A DNA stretch of 64,000 nucleotides, taken from Closterium sp. NIES-65. Taxonomy: Eukaryota > Streptophyta > Zygnematophyceae > Desmidiales > Closteriaceae. The stretch is from NCBI GenBank assembly GCA_948144175.1, contig CANXME010002013.1, forward strand, positions 501,501 to 565,500, read 5' to 3'. The translations under genes and the position numbers were made by a program. The notes under the pieces were generated by a model. It ran no database searches and was not told the DNA's origin. It saw only the letters and a program-made list of their open reading frames with translations. Of the stretch, positions 1 through 13,800 are shown piece by piece. The first letter of the stretch is position 1. Each line of letters begins with the position of its first letter.

Positions 1-361
1 TTTGAGAAATTTAGAGCAGTCTTTCGCTGTTGTCATTCTGCTTCCCAGGGTCTCCTCCTAGTGGATGTGGCGACTCGTTCCGTCCGTTTAATCTCCAATT
101 CCTCCAATGGAATTCCATTCAGGTTGGACTTCCCTTCATCTGCATGCTTATTCCACCGCTCCATTTTCCTGCCTTACCTTTCTTCAAGGGTCGTTTCCAG
201 CACTGGTTGTCCAGTCTGTTCCTTTCTCGTGCCCATGGCTGTCCCTGTCTAGCTTATCATTCTGTCCTAATCCTACATCTTGTGTATCTCCCCCCTCCTA
301 CCCCTTCAAGTATCTGACCTTTTAATACCTGCCCTCACCCTGTTTGCTGACCTCCCGTCAG

Positions 362-1652
362 AATAACCGACAACGCTGACGTGGCGAGCGACGGAACCAT
401 CTACTTCTCAGATGCTTCCTCGCACTTTCCGGTCTCACATTTCTTCCTCGACATTCTGGAACAGAGGCCCCACGGCCGCCTGCTGAGGATCAACCCAGAC
501 GAGCAGAAAGCAGAGCTGGCAGAAGAGCCACGTCATGGAGAGGATGAGGATGCCACGTCAGCAGGGACTGCCAGCGAAGCGGGGCCTCTGGAGGCTGAGA
601 CGCTTCTTGATGGGCTGTATTTTGCGAATGGGGTGGCGCTGTCGCAACATGAGGACTTCGTTGTGGTGGCTGAAACTAGCAGGTAAGCCAAGGAAATTAT
701 ATAGAAAAATCGTTTTCAAGTACCGTTTGGGTTGGCTTTTTTAAAAAAGGAATTGGGCAATTTTCTATATATTATTAAATTTCAATTTCCCCTCTAGAAT
801 GGGCAATTTCCCCTTATATTTCCCTCCAGTGGGGTTTACTTGAACTGGCAATTCATTGGACCATTTTTGTGTGCCGGCTCCCCTTCTGCAGGTATCGCCT
901 GACCCGCTATTGGCTCAAAGGACCGAAAGCGGGCACGTCAGAAATATTCCTAGACAACCTGCCCGGGTCGCCGGACAATGTCAACAGCAATGGGAAAGGT
1001 CTCTTCTGGGTGTGCCTTGTGATTGTAAGTTTTGTTCAATAAGCGCTTTGATCCTCACACATACTGATTTAAACAACCAGCAATACTTTTTAGCCTCGCC
1101 GAATCGCTGATCCATGTGCAATCAAAAGTGCCTTTCTCTATCTCATGGCCTCATTGGCCTTTTGCCTCTCAAGTACCTCACAACTGCCCTCTCTGTTGCG
1201 CCTGTTGCTAGTGACTCCCCGCTTTTCTCGCCTGTTCTTCACTTCTCCTTCCGTTTCTGTTTGCTCTCACTCTTCCTTCCATCCCCCACAATCTGGAAAA
1301 ACCCCCCTCCCCTTCCTCCTCCCCGTTCCTATCCCCCCCTCTCCCTCCCTCACACCCCACCACATAGCCTCGGCAACCTGTCACGGACCTGATCCACCCG
1401 TTCCCTCTCCTAAAGGCTCTCATTGGTCTGTTGCCTCTCAAGTACCTCCAGCCGCCCTTCCTCTCTCCCATGATGCGCCATGCTGGCGCTGTGCTGGCGG
1501 TGAATGAAGACGGGCAGGTTGTGAAATTTCTTAATGACCCCACAGCAAAGCATGTGGGGGGGTTTACAAGTGCCCGCGAGGTTGATTGTGGAAAGGAGCT
1601 GGTGTTTGGCAGCCTGCTGAACAATTTCATTGGTCGAGTCGCTGTGGAATGA
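362..1652 (+). CDS. Strictosidine synthase-like (SSL) protein, 3' part
   Basis: Three exons splice in frame: 362-682, 892-1024 and 1416-1652, with stop TGA at 1650-1652. The product carries the six-bladed beta-propeller signatures of the SSL/APMAP family: [14 protein letters not shown], then [14 protein letters not shown], then [15 protein letters not shown] with [18 protein letters not shown], and a C-terminal strand ending [15 protein letters not shown]. Family members are usually ER or secreted hydrolase-like propellers; most plant SSLs do not make strictosidine, so no substrate is claimed. The 5' exons lie upstream of the window. I see no clear exon in 1-361. An acidic insert (about residues 45-75 of the visible part, [10 protein letters not shown]-like) interrupts the propeller. 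The last exon exists again, intact and of identical length, at 6511-6747; either could be the terminal exon. A decayed copy of the exon start lies at about 1145-1190. Confidence 0.85.
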
Positions 1653-2052
1653 TGAAGTAAATACTGCCATGTGCCCATCTTATACGCGTGGACAGCATAA
1701 GTACCTGTAACTGTGCTCTCAGATCCTGTTGGGCTAGGATCTGGTCATAATGAATACAAGTGTAGTATGGTTCTTGGCACAGCTGTTTGGGTCAGGAATC
1801 AGCTGAAGGTCTGCTGAAGTTGGGGTTAGCATAAAACCTGTGTCACGTAACATACTCACACCCCATAAACGTGCCGCTTTGCACCCTGGAACTCCCAGAA
1901 GGTACCGTAATTTATGCATTGGTTAGGCAGAGCATTGAACAAGACAGATCTTCATCTCATATTGGTTGAACAAGTCTGTGGCGAGAAGTACTCAGGTGGT
2001 AACGACATTGCTCAGTACCATGAGTTGACATCAGGCATCATTTGTCATCTTC
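1096..2052. repeat. Segmental duplication copy A, left part
   Basis: This block, which contains the last SSL exon and its 3' flank, matches 6187 to about 7125 with a few percent divergence. The similarity resumes after the hAT insertion at 5888 and continues to about 6150, where it includes a damaged copy of the last GAPDH exon. The original duplicated unit was therefore about 1.2 kb and spanned the facing 3' ends of the SSL and GAPDH genes. The two copies also differ by small indels around 1880-2040, where copy B has shorter spacing. Confidence 0.85.
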
Positions 2053-2060
2053 ATCCTCAC
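2053..2060. repeat. 8-bp target-site duplication, left (ATCCTCAC)
   Basis: ATCCTCAC here and again at 5880-5887 flanks the hAT element exactly. The paralogous empty site at about 7124-7131 has a single copy of the same 8 bp. Eight base pairs is the standard hAT target duplication. Confidence 0.95.
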
Positions 2061-5000
2061 CAGGGCCCAAAATTGGTTTTACCCTACCCTTACCAATCAG
2101 GGTAACCCCCCCTCCTTGAACGGACCCCTAGGGTAAAATTTTTCGTACCCTGTTTTCAGCAGGGTAACTCATCACATAGCCTGATTTGAGCAGGGTACTT
2201 TTTGCGGAATCCTGATTTAGCAGGGTAGTTGTATCCTAATCCTGTTTAGATAGCCAGAATGCGCACTAAGTGTTGTTTATGAGCATAATATCACATCACA
2301 CACAGAATCCATTCACTCTACATAAGCCACTGATACACTACACTACACACCTACACAGATGCACACCCGCTGGCAACATTCTCTACAAACTGTGTCTGAG
2401 ATGCTCTCGTGGGGTCAAACTCCCTTGTGGATCGCCTCAGCTTCTCTCCACGGAAGATAGCGACCACCTCAAACCAGTCAACATCGTAGCGCAGCAGGGA
2501 GCAGCGCATCAGATGCTCCAGGCTTGTGTCGCCAAGGCTGCCACGGCCCCAAGTCTTGATCAGGTTCTGCTTCGAGAAGCCCCGCTCACACTCAACCGTA
2601 CTCAACGGCAGGACGGCCACTGACTGCCAAAGCCGCATGATGTTCGGGAATGAGACTCGCCACGCGTCATCCCGCAGCATGTTGGTCAGCGCCTGGTGGA
2701 ATTCCTCGTTGTTGTGCTGGGCGAACATTGTGGATGTGAACATCCACAGCTCCTGCTGGGCTGCCTTGTAGTTGAACCCTGTGGTGGGGCGGATTGCGGG
2801 TGATAGCTAAGCCGATGCTCAGAGACACGGGTAGGGGGAGGGGGCATTAGTCCAACAAGCCAGGGTATGCAGAATGTGCAATGGTCAACCGATGTGCAGG
2901 CATACGAGCATCAACAATGTGACAACACGTGCAAGCGCAACTGACGGCTCACCAGGCAGTCTGTGGTGGTACAGCTTGTGCAGCTGGCCGAGCCACTTCT
3001 TGAAGGTTTCGTGCCGCTTCGTCTCGTCGGACACGTACGAGGCTGTGCGGAAAAGCTTCGAGCCTTCCAGAAGCTCGAGGTCTCGCATCCGCCACTCCAG
3101 CTCCTTGTCAATGGCGCGCACGTACTTGATCGCCAGCTCGACGCACGCCGTAACATCACCATCAGTCTCGTGATCGGGCAGCGGGCGCTCGTGCAGCGTG
3201 AACTCAAACGTGATGGGATTCCCGTCCCCGTCTACGCCCTCCGCCTTCATCTCGCGCTTGTCCGTCTTCCCGTGGTTTCTAATGAACTCGGGAAGCTGCA
3301 TCTTCTCCCCGCTGCCGAACTGATGATTCGGGTCGCAGAGTGAATACCGCGTCTTGAGACGCAGCCTTGTCTGCTGCACGATGTGCGCAACAAGGGTGAC
3401 GTCCACCTGCATGTCGGGATAGGAACAATGTCGTTAGTATTCATGCTTGTAGGCGTCAACACAAGCCACCAATAGAGACGCGTACCTGGCGCTGCTGGAA
3501 TCGGAGGTTGAGGCTGTTCAACTCCCACAGCACATCCGCTAGAAATCGGATGAGAAAGTGGAACTTGAACGAGGTTACCACCTCGTACAGCTCCTTCTTG
3601 AAGTCCTTCAAGACCACTATGGCCGCAGGTAGGACGTCTAGCAGGCGCTGTATCGCTTCTCCGCGGGCGAGCCAGCGTGTGTCGCTAATCCCCTGCGCCT
3701 CGAGATTCGTCTGGCAGAAAATCCTCTGCATCTCCTGGAACTTCGCGTAGTCCACGCTGCTACGGCCGATGTGGTCAGCGAAGGCGCGCACGACGTCGTC
3801 TATCATCAGCAGGTCAGGAACCTCTTCTGCAGCATCACTGGCAGCGAGTGCCTCCCTGAACACACTCACGAAACAACACAGAATGTTAGTCAACTGAGTT
3901 ATACACATATACCAGGAGCACATAACACACAACTCAGACACTCACCTATGAGCAATACAATGGGTGGAGGCGAGATGCGGGATACGCACACGAAGGCGTG
4001 TCACCACACCCCGGTTCTTGCCGACCATCACGCTGGCACCATCGGAGGCGACGCTGGATATCTTCATGAGGTCAACTCCGATACCTGTCAGGTACTGCAC
4101 GACAGCAGATGTGATTGATGCACCGTCACAGCGTTCAAGAGTTATTAAAGTCAGGAATTCCGTGACGACCGTCTTGTGCTGAAAGAACGTGGCGTAGAGT
4201 ATGAGATGTTTCCCGTTCACCCGGTCTGTGCTCTCATCGAGCTGAATCCCTATCCATGGGGAGTCGAGTAGGTGATGGCGCTGTGTCTCTTGGAGGTATG
4301 TTGACAGAGCGCGCAGGTTTTCTTTAAAACCGTAACTGCCAAGGGGCAAGAGAGGTGGTCAGATCACCATGTTTGTACAGATAAACACATCTGGTGCGCC
4401 CAAAACAACAAACTCTTACTCAGTGTAGTACGCGCCGTAGCCGCCAGCGGGTGGGAGGTCTGGTAACCCCTCCTTCGCCAAAAACCAACACAGAGGGACG
4501 AACATCGCTATGGGAGCGTCGGCCTTACAGACAAAATGCGCGATGTGGAGGAGCCGAATGAGGTGACGAGTGGATGCGTCCGTGGCCTGCCAGCGAGATA
4601 TAGAAGCCTGCTTCGCCTTCTCCGCCTCCGACTTCTCTTGGTTCTCCAACGCCTGCTTGTGTGCACGGGATGCGGTGTGGGTGCGGATGCTGCCAATCTG
4701 GAGATCCCGCGCTCCCTCACCCCTCGGCCCGTAAGCGGTGTGCGCTAACGGGTCTCCATGCTTCACACAAATAGCGCACTTCAGAGAGGGACGGCCGTTA
4801 GACATGCGCAATAAACGTAACCACGAGAAGCTACCTGCCCACTGGCCCTCAAAGGTCTTCTTGACAGCCTCATACTCAGCATCCGCCAGAGCGGTGGGTG
4901 GCTTCAGATCGGCAGAAGGAGCAGCTCGCTTGTGGGGAGTAGCGTTTGGGGGAGGAGGGGCGCCCCATAGCGTCTGCTGCTTGTACGTTGTTCCCACACG

Positions 5001-5879
5001 CGGTCGCTTCACGGGAGCGGTGCTGATAGTAGACGGCGAAGCAGTGGGCGGCTTTGACGAGCCCTCGCCGCCGCCGGGAACCAACTCAATGTCTGGATGT
5101 GGCTCCCACGCCGTCGGGGACAAAGGAGGCTCGAACGGATAAACCGTTCCTACCACTACTTCTGGAGACAGCTCTCGACGCGGCGAATGCGCGATGGGTA
5201 CGGCGTACCTCTCGCTGAGGCGTGGAAGAACTCCCAGCACAGAGAGTCCATTCCTCGCGCCTTCTGGTGGATCGGGCTCTTCAGTGAGCATGGTGTAGCT
5301 GGAAAGTTGACAGGCGTTCGCCAAGAGACAGACCCCCTCGTAGAGAAAGAGTCTCTGGCTAACTGTCGGGGGCCGTGCATTGCATGCGGCAGGGAGAGCA
5401 GGGCCAGCAAGGCGGGACTGCCATCGCAAATTGCAGTCACGGACAGCTTGAAACTGTCCTTGACAGCGAAGCCTGCTGTGGTGGCGGTGGGCGTGGCTGT
5501 GGGTGGCAAGATTCGGTAAAGACGAGGCAGTCCTACGGTAGTAACGACACAATGGGCAACATGGCGCGTTTCTGACAGCGAAGCAAGTGTCGCTACGCGT
5601 GTTCACAAGCGACTAGTGGTGTCGGTGGGGGTGTTGTACATTTCGTCACCACGCGGATTGTTGGCAGATTCGCGCAAGGTAAACTCGGTAAAAGGGTAAC
5701 GTACAGCCAACCCTGATTCCATCAGGCTAAGTAAAAATCCTATCAGGGTAAAAAAAAAAAACCTGTTCTTTTGAGAGAAGGGTAACTATGGGGCATTCCT
5801 GATTTTGGCAGGGTAATCCTGAAAAAACGGCCGGTTGCCAGGGTAATCAGGGCGTTTTACCCTGATATTTTGGGGGCTG
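2061..5879 (-). mobile_element. hAT-family DNA transposon, apparently complete (3819 bp)
   Basis: The element begins CAGGGCCCAAAAT and ends with the reverse complement of CAGCCCCCAAAAT, giving short imperfect terminal inverted repeats with the usual hAT CAG tips. It is bounded by a perfect 8-bp target duplication and sits inside copy A of a local duplication whose copy B keeps the empty site. Both subterminal regions (about 2090-2240 and 5680-5850) carry many copies of CAGGGTAA or its variants in both orientations, as expected for clustered transposase-binding sites. It encodes one spliced transposase on the minus strand. The intact target duplication and open coding exons suggest recent insertion and possible autonomy. 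Confidence 0.93.
2351..5606 (-). CDS. hAT transposase (zinc finger, RNase H-like, hATC dimerisation domain)
   Basis: At least five minus-strand exons, approximately 5606-4420 (start could equally be the ATG at 5291), 4337-3946, about 3915-3487, 3412 to about 2960, and about 2775-2351. The first exon has a proline-rich leader and then a BED/TTF-like zinc finger: a Trp-rich stretch followed by CAIC, and HTASRAHK. The second exon carries IGIQLDESTD and, near its end, SVASDGASVMVGKNRGV, matching the catalytic-core region of hAT transposases. The last exon contains LPLSTVECERGFSKQN, the classic C-terminal hATC motif (LS...ERxFS). It is similar in architecture to ZNF862/KIAA1586-type hAT proteins. 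I saw no frameshift inside the exons, but the exact boundaries of exons 3-5 are estimated. Confidence 0.85.
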
Positions 5880-5887
5880 ATCCTCAC
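5880..5887. repeat. 8-bp target-site duplication, right (ATCCTCAC)
   Basis: This is the right-hand partner of the copy at 2053-2060. Downstream sequence (GTTGCGCTCGCTGTC...) matches the empty-site copy beginning near 7132. Confidence 0.95.
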
Positions 5888-6160
5888 GTTGCGCTCGCTG
5901 TCTGTGTCAGCCTCTACCTTGGTGGATCCGGTGACCTGAAGGCAGAACGCAGGAGTGCGGCGTTGCTCAAAACAACGTGGTGACCATATTTGCATGCCAA
6001 AGAAATTTCACTAAGAATGGCAACATTCCATGGCAAACGTACTAACCTAACAGACGCTTAATCTATCAGAAGCACAGCACGCGCTTCGTTTAGGTGGAGA
6101 CGATGAGGTCCACGACGCGGTTGCTGCAAGATAACGAACAAGGAAACAGGCCATGTTAGG
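5888..6160. pseudogene. Segmental duplication copy A, right part, with damaged last GAPDH exon
   Basis: This block matches about 7132-7395. Around 6087-6135 on the minus strand it carries a relic of the terminal GAPDH exon (VVDLI...), but a deletion near the stop codon removes the last codons relative to the functional exon at 7333-7378. It is therefore a non-functional echo of the neighbouring gene, separated from copy A's SSL exon by the hAT insertion. Confidence 0.8.
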
Positions 6161-6510
6161 CGTCTGATCTAACAAGGGAACTAGTGCCTCGCTGAAACGC
6201 TGATCCATGTGCAATCAGAAGTGCCTTTCTCTATCTCACGGCCTCGTTGGCCTTTTGCCTCTCAAGTATCTCACAACTGCCCTCTCTGTTGCACCTGTTG
6301 CTAGTGACTCCCTGCTTTTCTCATCTGTTCTTCACCTCTCCTTCCGTTTCCATTCGCCCTTACTCTCCATTCCATCACTCCCAATCTCTTTCTGGACCCA
6401 ACCCCTCCCCTTCCTCCCCGTTCCTCTCCAACCCGCCCCTTCCTACCCGCCCCACCCCATAGCCTCGGCAACCTGTCACGGACCTGATCCATCCGTTCCC
6501 TCTCCTGAAG

Positions 6511-6747
6511 GCCCTGATTGGCCTGTTACCTCTCAAGTGCCTCCAGCCCCCTTTCCTTGCCCCCATGATGCGCCATGCTGGCACTGTGCTGGCGGTGAAT
6601 GAAGACGGGCAGGTTGTGAAATTTCTTAATGACCCGACAGCAAAGCATGTGGGGGGGTTTACAAGTGCCCGCGAAGTTGATGGTGAAAAGGTGCTGGTGT
6701 TTGGCAGCCTGCTGAACAATTTCATTGGTCGAGTTGCTGTGGAATGA
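6511..6747 (+). CDS. Second intact copy of the last SSL exon (duplication copy B)
   Basis: This exon is 237 nt, the same length and phase as 1416-1652, preceded by the same TCTCCTGAAG acceptor and ended by TGA. It encodes a protein end about 94% identical to copy A. At the conserved propeller turn it reads EVDGEKVLVFGSL, closer to the family pattern (EVDGKLxxGSL) than copy A's [13 protein letters not shown]. It may be used as an alternative terminal exon, skipping copy A together with the hAT element, or be an unused duplicate. A truncated echo of the exon start lies at about 6238-6285. Confidence 0.75.
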   Translation, partial: ALIGLLPLKCLQPPFLAPMMRHAGTVLAVNEDGQVVKFLNDPTAKHVGGFTSAREVDGEKVLVFGSLLNNFIGRVAVE

Positions 6748-7332
6748 TGAATCTTGTTGTGCCTTAGTAGTTGGAGTGGAAGTAAATACTGCCATGTGTC
6801 CCATCTTATACGCGTGGACAGCATAAGTAGCTGTAACCGTGCTTTCAGATCCTGTTGGGCTAGGATCTGGTCATAATGAATATAAGGGGAGTATGGTTCT
6901 TGGCACAGCTGTTCGGGTCAGGAATCAGCTGAAGGTTTGCTGAAGTTGAGGTTAGCGTACAACCTGTGTCACATGTCACAGTCACACCCCATTAGCGTGT
7001 CACTTAGCAAGATGTCCGTAATTAATGAATTGGTTAGGCAGAGCATTGAACAAGACACATCTTCATCTCATCTTAGTTCACGTCTGTGACATGCGTGACG
7101 TCACGCATCAGTTGTCATCTTCATCCTCACGTTGCGCTCGCTGTCTGTGTCAGCTTTTACCTTGGTGGATCCAGTGACCTGAAGGAAGAACGCAGGAGTG
7201 CGGCTTTGCTCAAAAGAACGTGGTGACCATATTCGCATGCCAAAGAAATTTCACTAAGAGTGGCGACATTCCATGGCAAACGTATTAACCTAACAAATGC
7301 TTAATCTATTAGAAGCACAGCACGCGCTTCGT

Positions 7333-9106
<1,774 letters not shown>

Positions 9107-10848
9107 GGCTAGCTGACGGAGAAAAACTGTAAAGATCTGGCAGAGAGGACGACAAAGAATGGAAGAGAGAACGATCAGATGAGATTCTCTATGCCTGAGA
9201 GTAAACGGCGAGAGGAGTAAACGGCGAGAGAAGACGAGTACTTGATGGTTCTAGAGACTAGCTTTACCTGGGATGAGGGTGGAAACTGGCTCAAAGTATA
9301 GCAAAGTAAGCTTCACCTCAGAAGCAGAAGTTGGTAAAATGATGTTCGTGAAACTCTTTATGGATGACCACGATGCCTGAACTAACATTTCCTTCACATG
9401 GCACTGTCATGCGAATGGTCATCACGGAATCTGAGCTGGGCCCATTGCTTCGGGCAAACCCGGGAATGCAGGAGGAAGATCTTTTTTTCGTGCTGACGAT
9501 GACGTGCCCCCTCGCCCAAAACGAGCCGCTAGTACACGTGGCAGCGGCGCTGTTGGCGGGGAGCTGGCGAGACATTGCCCTGCCAATGCGCCCTTTTCGT
9601 CCAGCATGGCACCAGCACAGCCAAATTTCACCAGCGTGGTTGCTGGGCAAGTTGGATCTGCCCAACCAAAGTGGTGGGAAGCCCGAAACCTTTGGAGGGG
9701 TGTACTGAACAAGCCAGTTGGCTTGGAGGAATCTCCGCTGTGCAGCCATTGGTGGAGTTGGAGGTGCATTTTGGTTGATAGCTGCAAACATAATATTTCA
9801 CAACTACGTAGAGTAACACGTGATTCGAAGTGTCCTTCTCTGTACACAAATGAGATACCTAATAACGAAGAATTTCCGATTGCAAGAACCCACCCGTCTG
9901 CCGAACACCACCCTGCAGGCTGCAGCAGCGCAACCTGCTGGCTGGACATTCCGCACCGCGCGGACGTCCACCGCTTCAAGCGACTGGGGAATCCGCGACG
10001 CGAGAGAACAATTTTCGCCATTTCCCTCGCGTTTTTCGCACCAACACGTTTCACCCAACAGCCGCTTTTCCTCTCACTCACCCGTCTCACACACCTGAGA
10101 AGCAGACGTCCAGAGCAAAGCTTGTGAATGTGAAGCACAGGACAGCACCACCACCCAATTTCGTACCCATCCCGCTTCTCCGCCTTCTTCCACGGCTCGG
10201 TCTAGCTCCACCACTCCCAGTGCATGGTCTGGCTTGACTGACTCTCTTCCCATTACCATTTCCGCTGTTCCCCCTTCTAGGCAATCCCAACCACCTGCGA
10301 CCCTAACCGACGGTGATCGGGGTCACGTGCGTCGTCGCAACTATCAGCGTTTTCGCCTCAACTTTCGCGCTCGTTCTGGCTTGCCGTCCCAGCTCTTATA
10401 GCGCTCTATTACTCCTGGACTGCGTACTAATAGCTTCTTAGAAACCTTACCCAGCTTGTAAATCCCAAACAGCCAGTGCTGGTTCTACAAGGTGCGCGCG
10501 GCGATTCTCTAGCATTCCTTTTCACCTTTGGTTTCGGAAACGGTTAGCACCAGTTCGTCATGAATCTCTCCTCCTGAAACAGCGTAGAGTTGTCAGGCGG
10601 GGCACGTTGCTATTCCTGCCCTTGTTTGAGCCAATCGCATCCCCCGTAAATTCCGGTGTTGCCCATCAAACTTCGTACGAAAGTGGGATTTCTACTCGTT
10701 GTGTAGTGCTTTCAAAGGTTCGATATGCCGCCGGCGGCGCCGGTTTGCTGTTTGCGCGTCTACCCCGTCTTCCCCGCCACTTCCTCATCTGCCGTGATAG
10801 GAGTAATTAGCAAGTAGACATGCTGTCGAATCACTTCGTTTAAACCCC
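9107..10848. other. Intergenic region between divergent GAPDH and TBL genes
   Basis: This should hold both promoters. Several overlapping reading frames of 60-240 codons occur in 9318-10290, but none shows a recognisable domain or splice pattern. The GC-rich part near 10100-10800 is probably the TBL 5' leader and promoter. I see no repeats of note. Confidence 0.6.
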
Positions 10849-13800
10849 TTGTCGACACGCGTTTCAAGGCTGCGTATCAATTCGTTTGTAGCGAAACAAT
10901 TGGAATTTCGCCTTCGCAAGATAGTTCAACGACTATCGCAGCTGTTCGTCGCGGAAATGAATGATTCGGCATCAGTAAGATCGTTTCAAATTCGACAGAC
11001 AAAACGACATCCCGGCATCCTCCGCAATCTTCGCCACGATGACCAGTGCTTGGGCGCGCATCCCTTGCGACGGCATAATCTGGGTTCAGTTCTAGTTGCG
11101 CTAGCTCAAATTACCCTTGCCATGCTTATAACCGCGTCGATGCTGTGCGACGGCGTCGCAGCGGGAGCAGCGGCAGAGTCGCACGGTCAGATTTGGTCGC
11201 ACGTCGATTCCCTCTCAGACTTGTCGTCATCGCCGTCGCCTGTTGCGACGTTTTCGCCGGAATCTACGCTCGCGTATCTGCTGACTGGCGAAAGTAGCGC
11301 GCATTCGCGACGGCTGCAGGCGAAGAATAAAGCATCGAAAGCGGCAGGCTGCGATTATCGCAAGGGCAGGTAAGCGAGGGTTACCGGTGTTCTGGCCGAA
11401 TCGCCAATTTCTCGCCACAAATAATTTGCTTTAGATTCCGCCAATTACTACTTGGCACTTGATTCATTCTTCCTTCTTTTGTGCTTTGACCCCTGTCCCT
11501 CATCTTCCTTATTAGTATTACTCAACTCTCTCAGCTTCCTTCTAATTGCTCTCCCCATAGCTCCCCGCACTCCCTCTCCCCATACCCCCCCCTACACCTT
11601 CTCCCCGCACCTCTTCCTCGCCATTGTAGTCAGCGAAATTTCATAAATACCAGTTTCCTACCAGTTTCCCTACTCTTTTCTAACCAATGTACCTCTGTAG
11701 TGCACTTCCTGTCTCCTCATTCCCCCCCTACCCCTCCTTACTCTCTCCCTTTCCCGCCACTCCTCACACTGCCTATTCGAATCACCAATCTCTCCCTTCC
11801 CTTTTCCCCCAACGTCACCAATCCTACTCCCAGATTCATCCCCCTCTCTTCTGAACAACATGAACACCCCTCCCCCCATCTCTCCCCTCTCCCTCTCCTC
11901 CCCTCCCCTCCCCCAATCCCTCCCCCTACCGATCCCCCTCCCCCTCCTTCTCCCTTCCCTCTTCCTTCCCTTTTGGCTTCCGCATCCCAAAACACCCTGC
12001 GCAGATGGGTCCACATTTCTAAGATACCCGGGTACAAGGTGCCGTACCCCCTAAACTGCTCGCGGCAATTCAGCAGCGAATTCTGTGACGTTTGAAATAT
12101 CTTTCCCCTCCCCCTCCCGCTCCCCCTTTTCCCCTTTCCCCCTTCCTTCCCCTTTGGCTCCCGCCTCCCAAACCACCCTGCACAGCTGGGTGCACATTTC
12201 CAAGATACCCGGATACAAGGTGCCGTATCCCCTAAACTGCTCGAAGCATTTCAGCTGCGCCAACGTGCCTCCCGGGAAGCAGCACCCGTCCAACTACGTC
12301 TGGCTGCCCGCGCCGCCTGAACATCCCTCCCCCGATCCTTCCCCTCCCCTCCCCCTCTCCCCTCCTCCCGGGAAGCAGCACCCGTCCAACTACGTCTGGC
12401 CTAAACTGCTCGAAGCAATTCAGCTGCTATTTTTGTGGCCTCATAATTCGTCCCCTTCCCCCCTTCCCCCTCTCCTCCCCCTTCCCCCTCCCCCTCCCCC
12501 TCCCCCTCCCCCTCCCCCTCCCCCTTCCCCCCCCACTCAACCTCCCCTTTGCGCAGCTGGGTGCACATTTCCAAGATACCCGGGTACAAGGTGCCGTACC
12601 CCCTAAACTGCTCGAAGCACTTCAGCTGCGCCAATGTGCCTCCCGGAAAGCAACACCCGTCCAACTACGTCTGGGTGCCCGCGCCGCCCTGCAACTACTA
12701 CACGTGGAAGTGCGTGATTCGAGGGATTTGACGAGGGGGAGGAATGGGGGTTCGTGGTGGTGTGTATTGGGGGGAAGAAGGATTTTTGGGATGACAATTA
12801 GTAACGAGTGGCTGTTGCTCCACTGCTCCGTAAGATTTGTGCGAGAATAAGCTTTGAGTGGGATCAGTGTAATGATACACTTACAGTCACATAATCGATA
12901 TATTCGCAACCGCACGCCTGCCTCCTCGTCCCGCCGTCCCTACACCCCAGGTTCAATGCCAAGCGATTTCTAAAGAAGATGCGAAACACTGTGATGGCGT
13001 TTGTGGGAGACTCGTTAAACGACAACATGTACGAGGGTATCGTGTGCCTCCTGCAGGCTACAACACGGGTAGTGGTGAGTTGCAACTAAAAGTCTTATGT
13101 TGTGCACTATAAAGGGGATATGTTTGCGACTCACTAAACACAACTTGTACGAGGGCATCGTGTGCCTCCTGCAAGCAACAACACGGGTAGTGGTAAGCAA
13201 CCATAAGTTTTATTTCTATACATTTACAACAAAACTATAAGAAGTCTCGGGTTGGCAAGCGGAGACTCGGGTCGTACTATGTGCCGAATTCCAACCTCAC
13301 CACTCCTTTCCACTCCTCTCTTCCTCTCTCCCTCACACCCATACGCATCCTCACCACAACCCCCTTCCCTCCTCCTCCATCACACCAGTTCAAGAAGGTC
13401 AAGGTGGGCAATCGGAGACCGGGGTCGTGCTATTCGCCAAAATACGACCTCACTACTCCCTTCCACTCCTCTCCCCCTTCCCTTCCCTTGTCCTCCCCTC
13501 GCCCCTCTCCCCACCAGTTCAAGAAGGTCAAGGTGGGCAATCGGAGACTATTCGCCAAAATACGACCTCACTACTCCCTTCCCATTCCTTCCTCCATTCC
13601 CTTCCCTTGTCCTTCCCCCCATCCCTTTCCTTCCCTTCCCCCCACACCAGTTCAAGAGGGTCAAAGTGGGCAATAGGAGGCTCGGATCATACTCTGCGCC
13701 GAATGACAAAATCACCACTACTCCGAATGTGCTTTATCTCCCTCTTATCTCCCTCTTCCCCACCAATTTTGAAGAAGGCGGAGGAGCTTCATCACCCTCT

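Noticed and set aside
1-361. Additional SSL exon in the short reading frames at the window start
   Set aside because: None matches propeller motifs or shows a convincing acceptor and donor in phase.
9318-10140. Overlapping 100-240 codon frames upstream of GAPDH
   Set aside because: There is no domain, no homology I recognise and no splice logic; left as promoter/intergenic.
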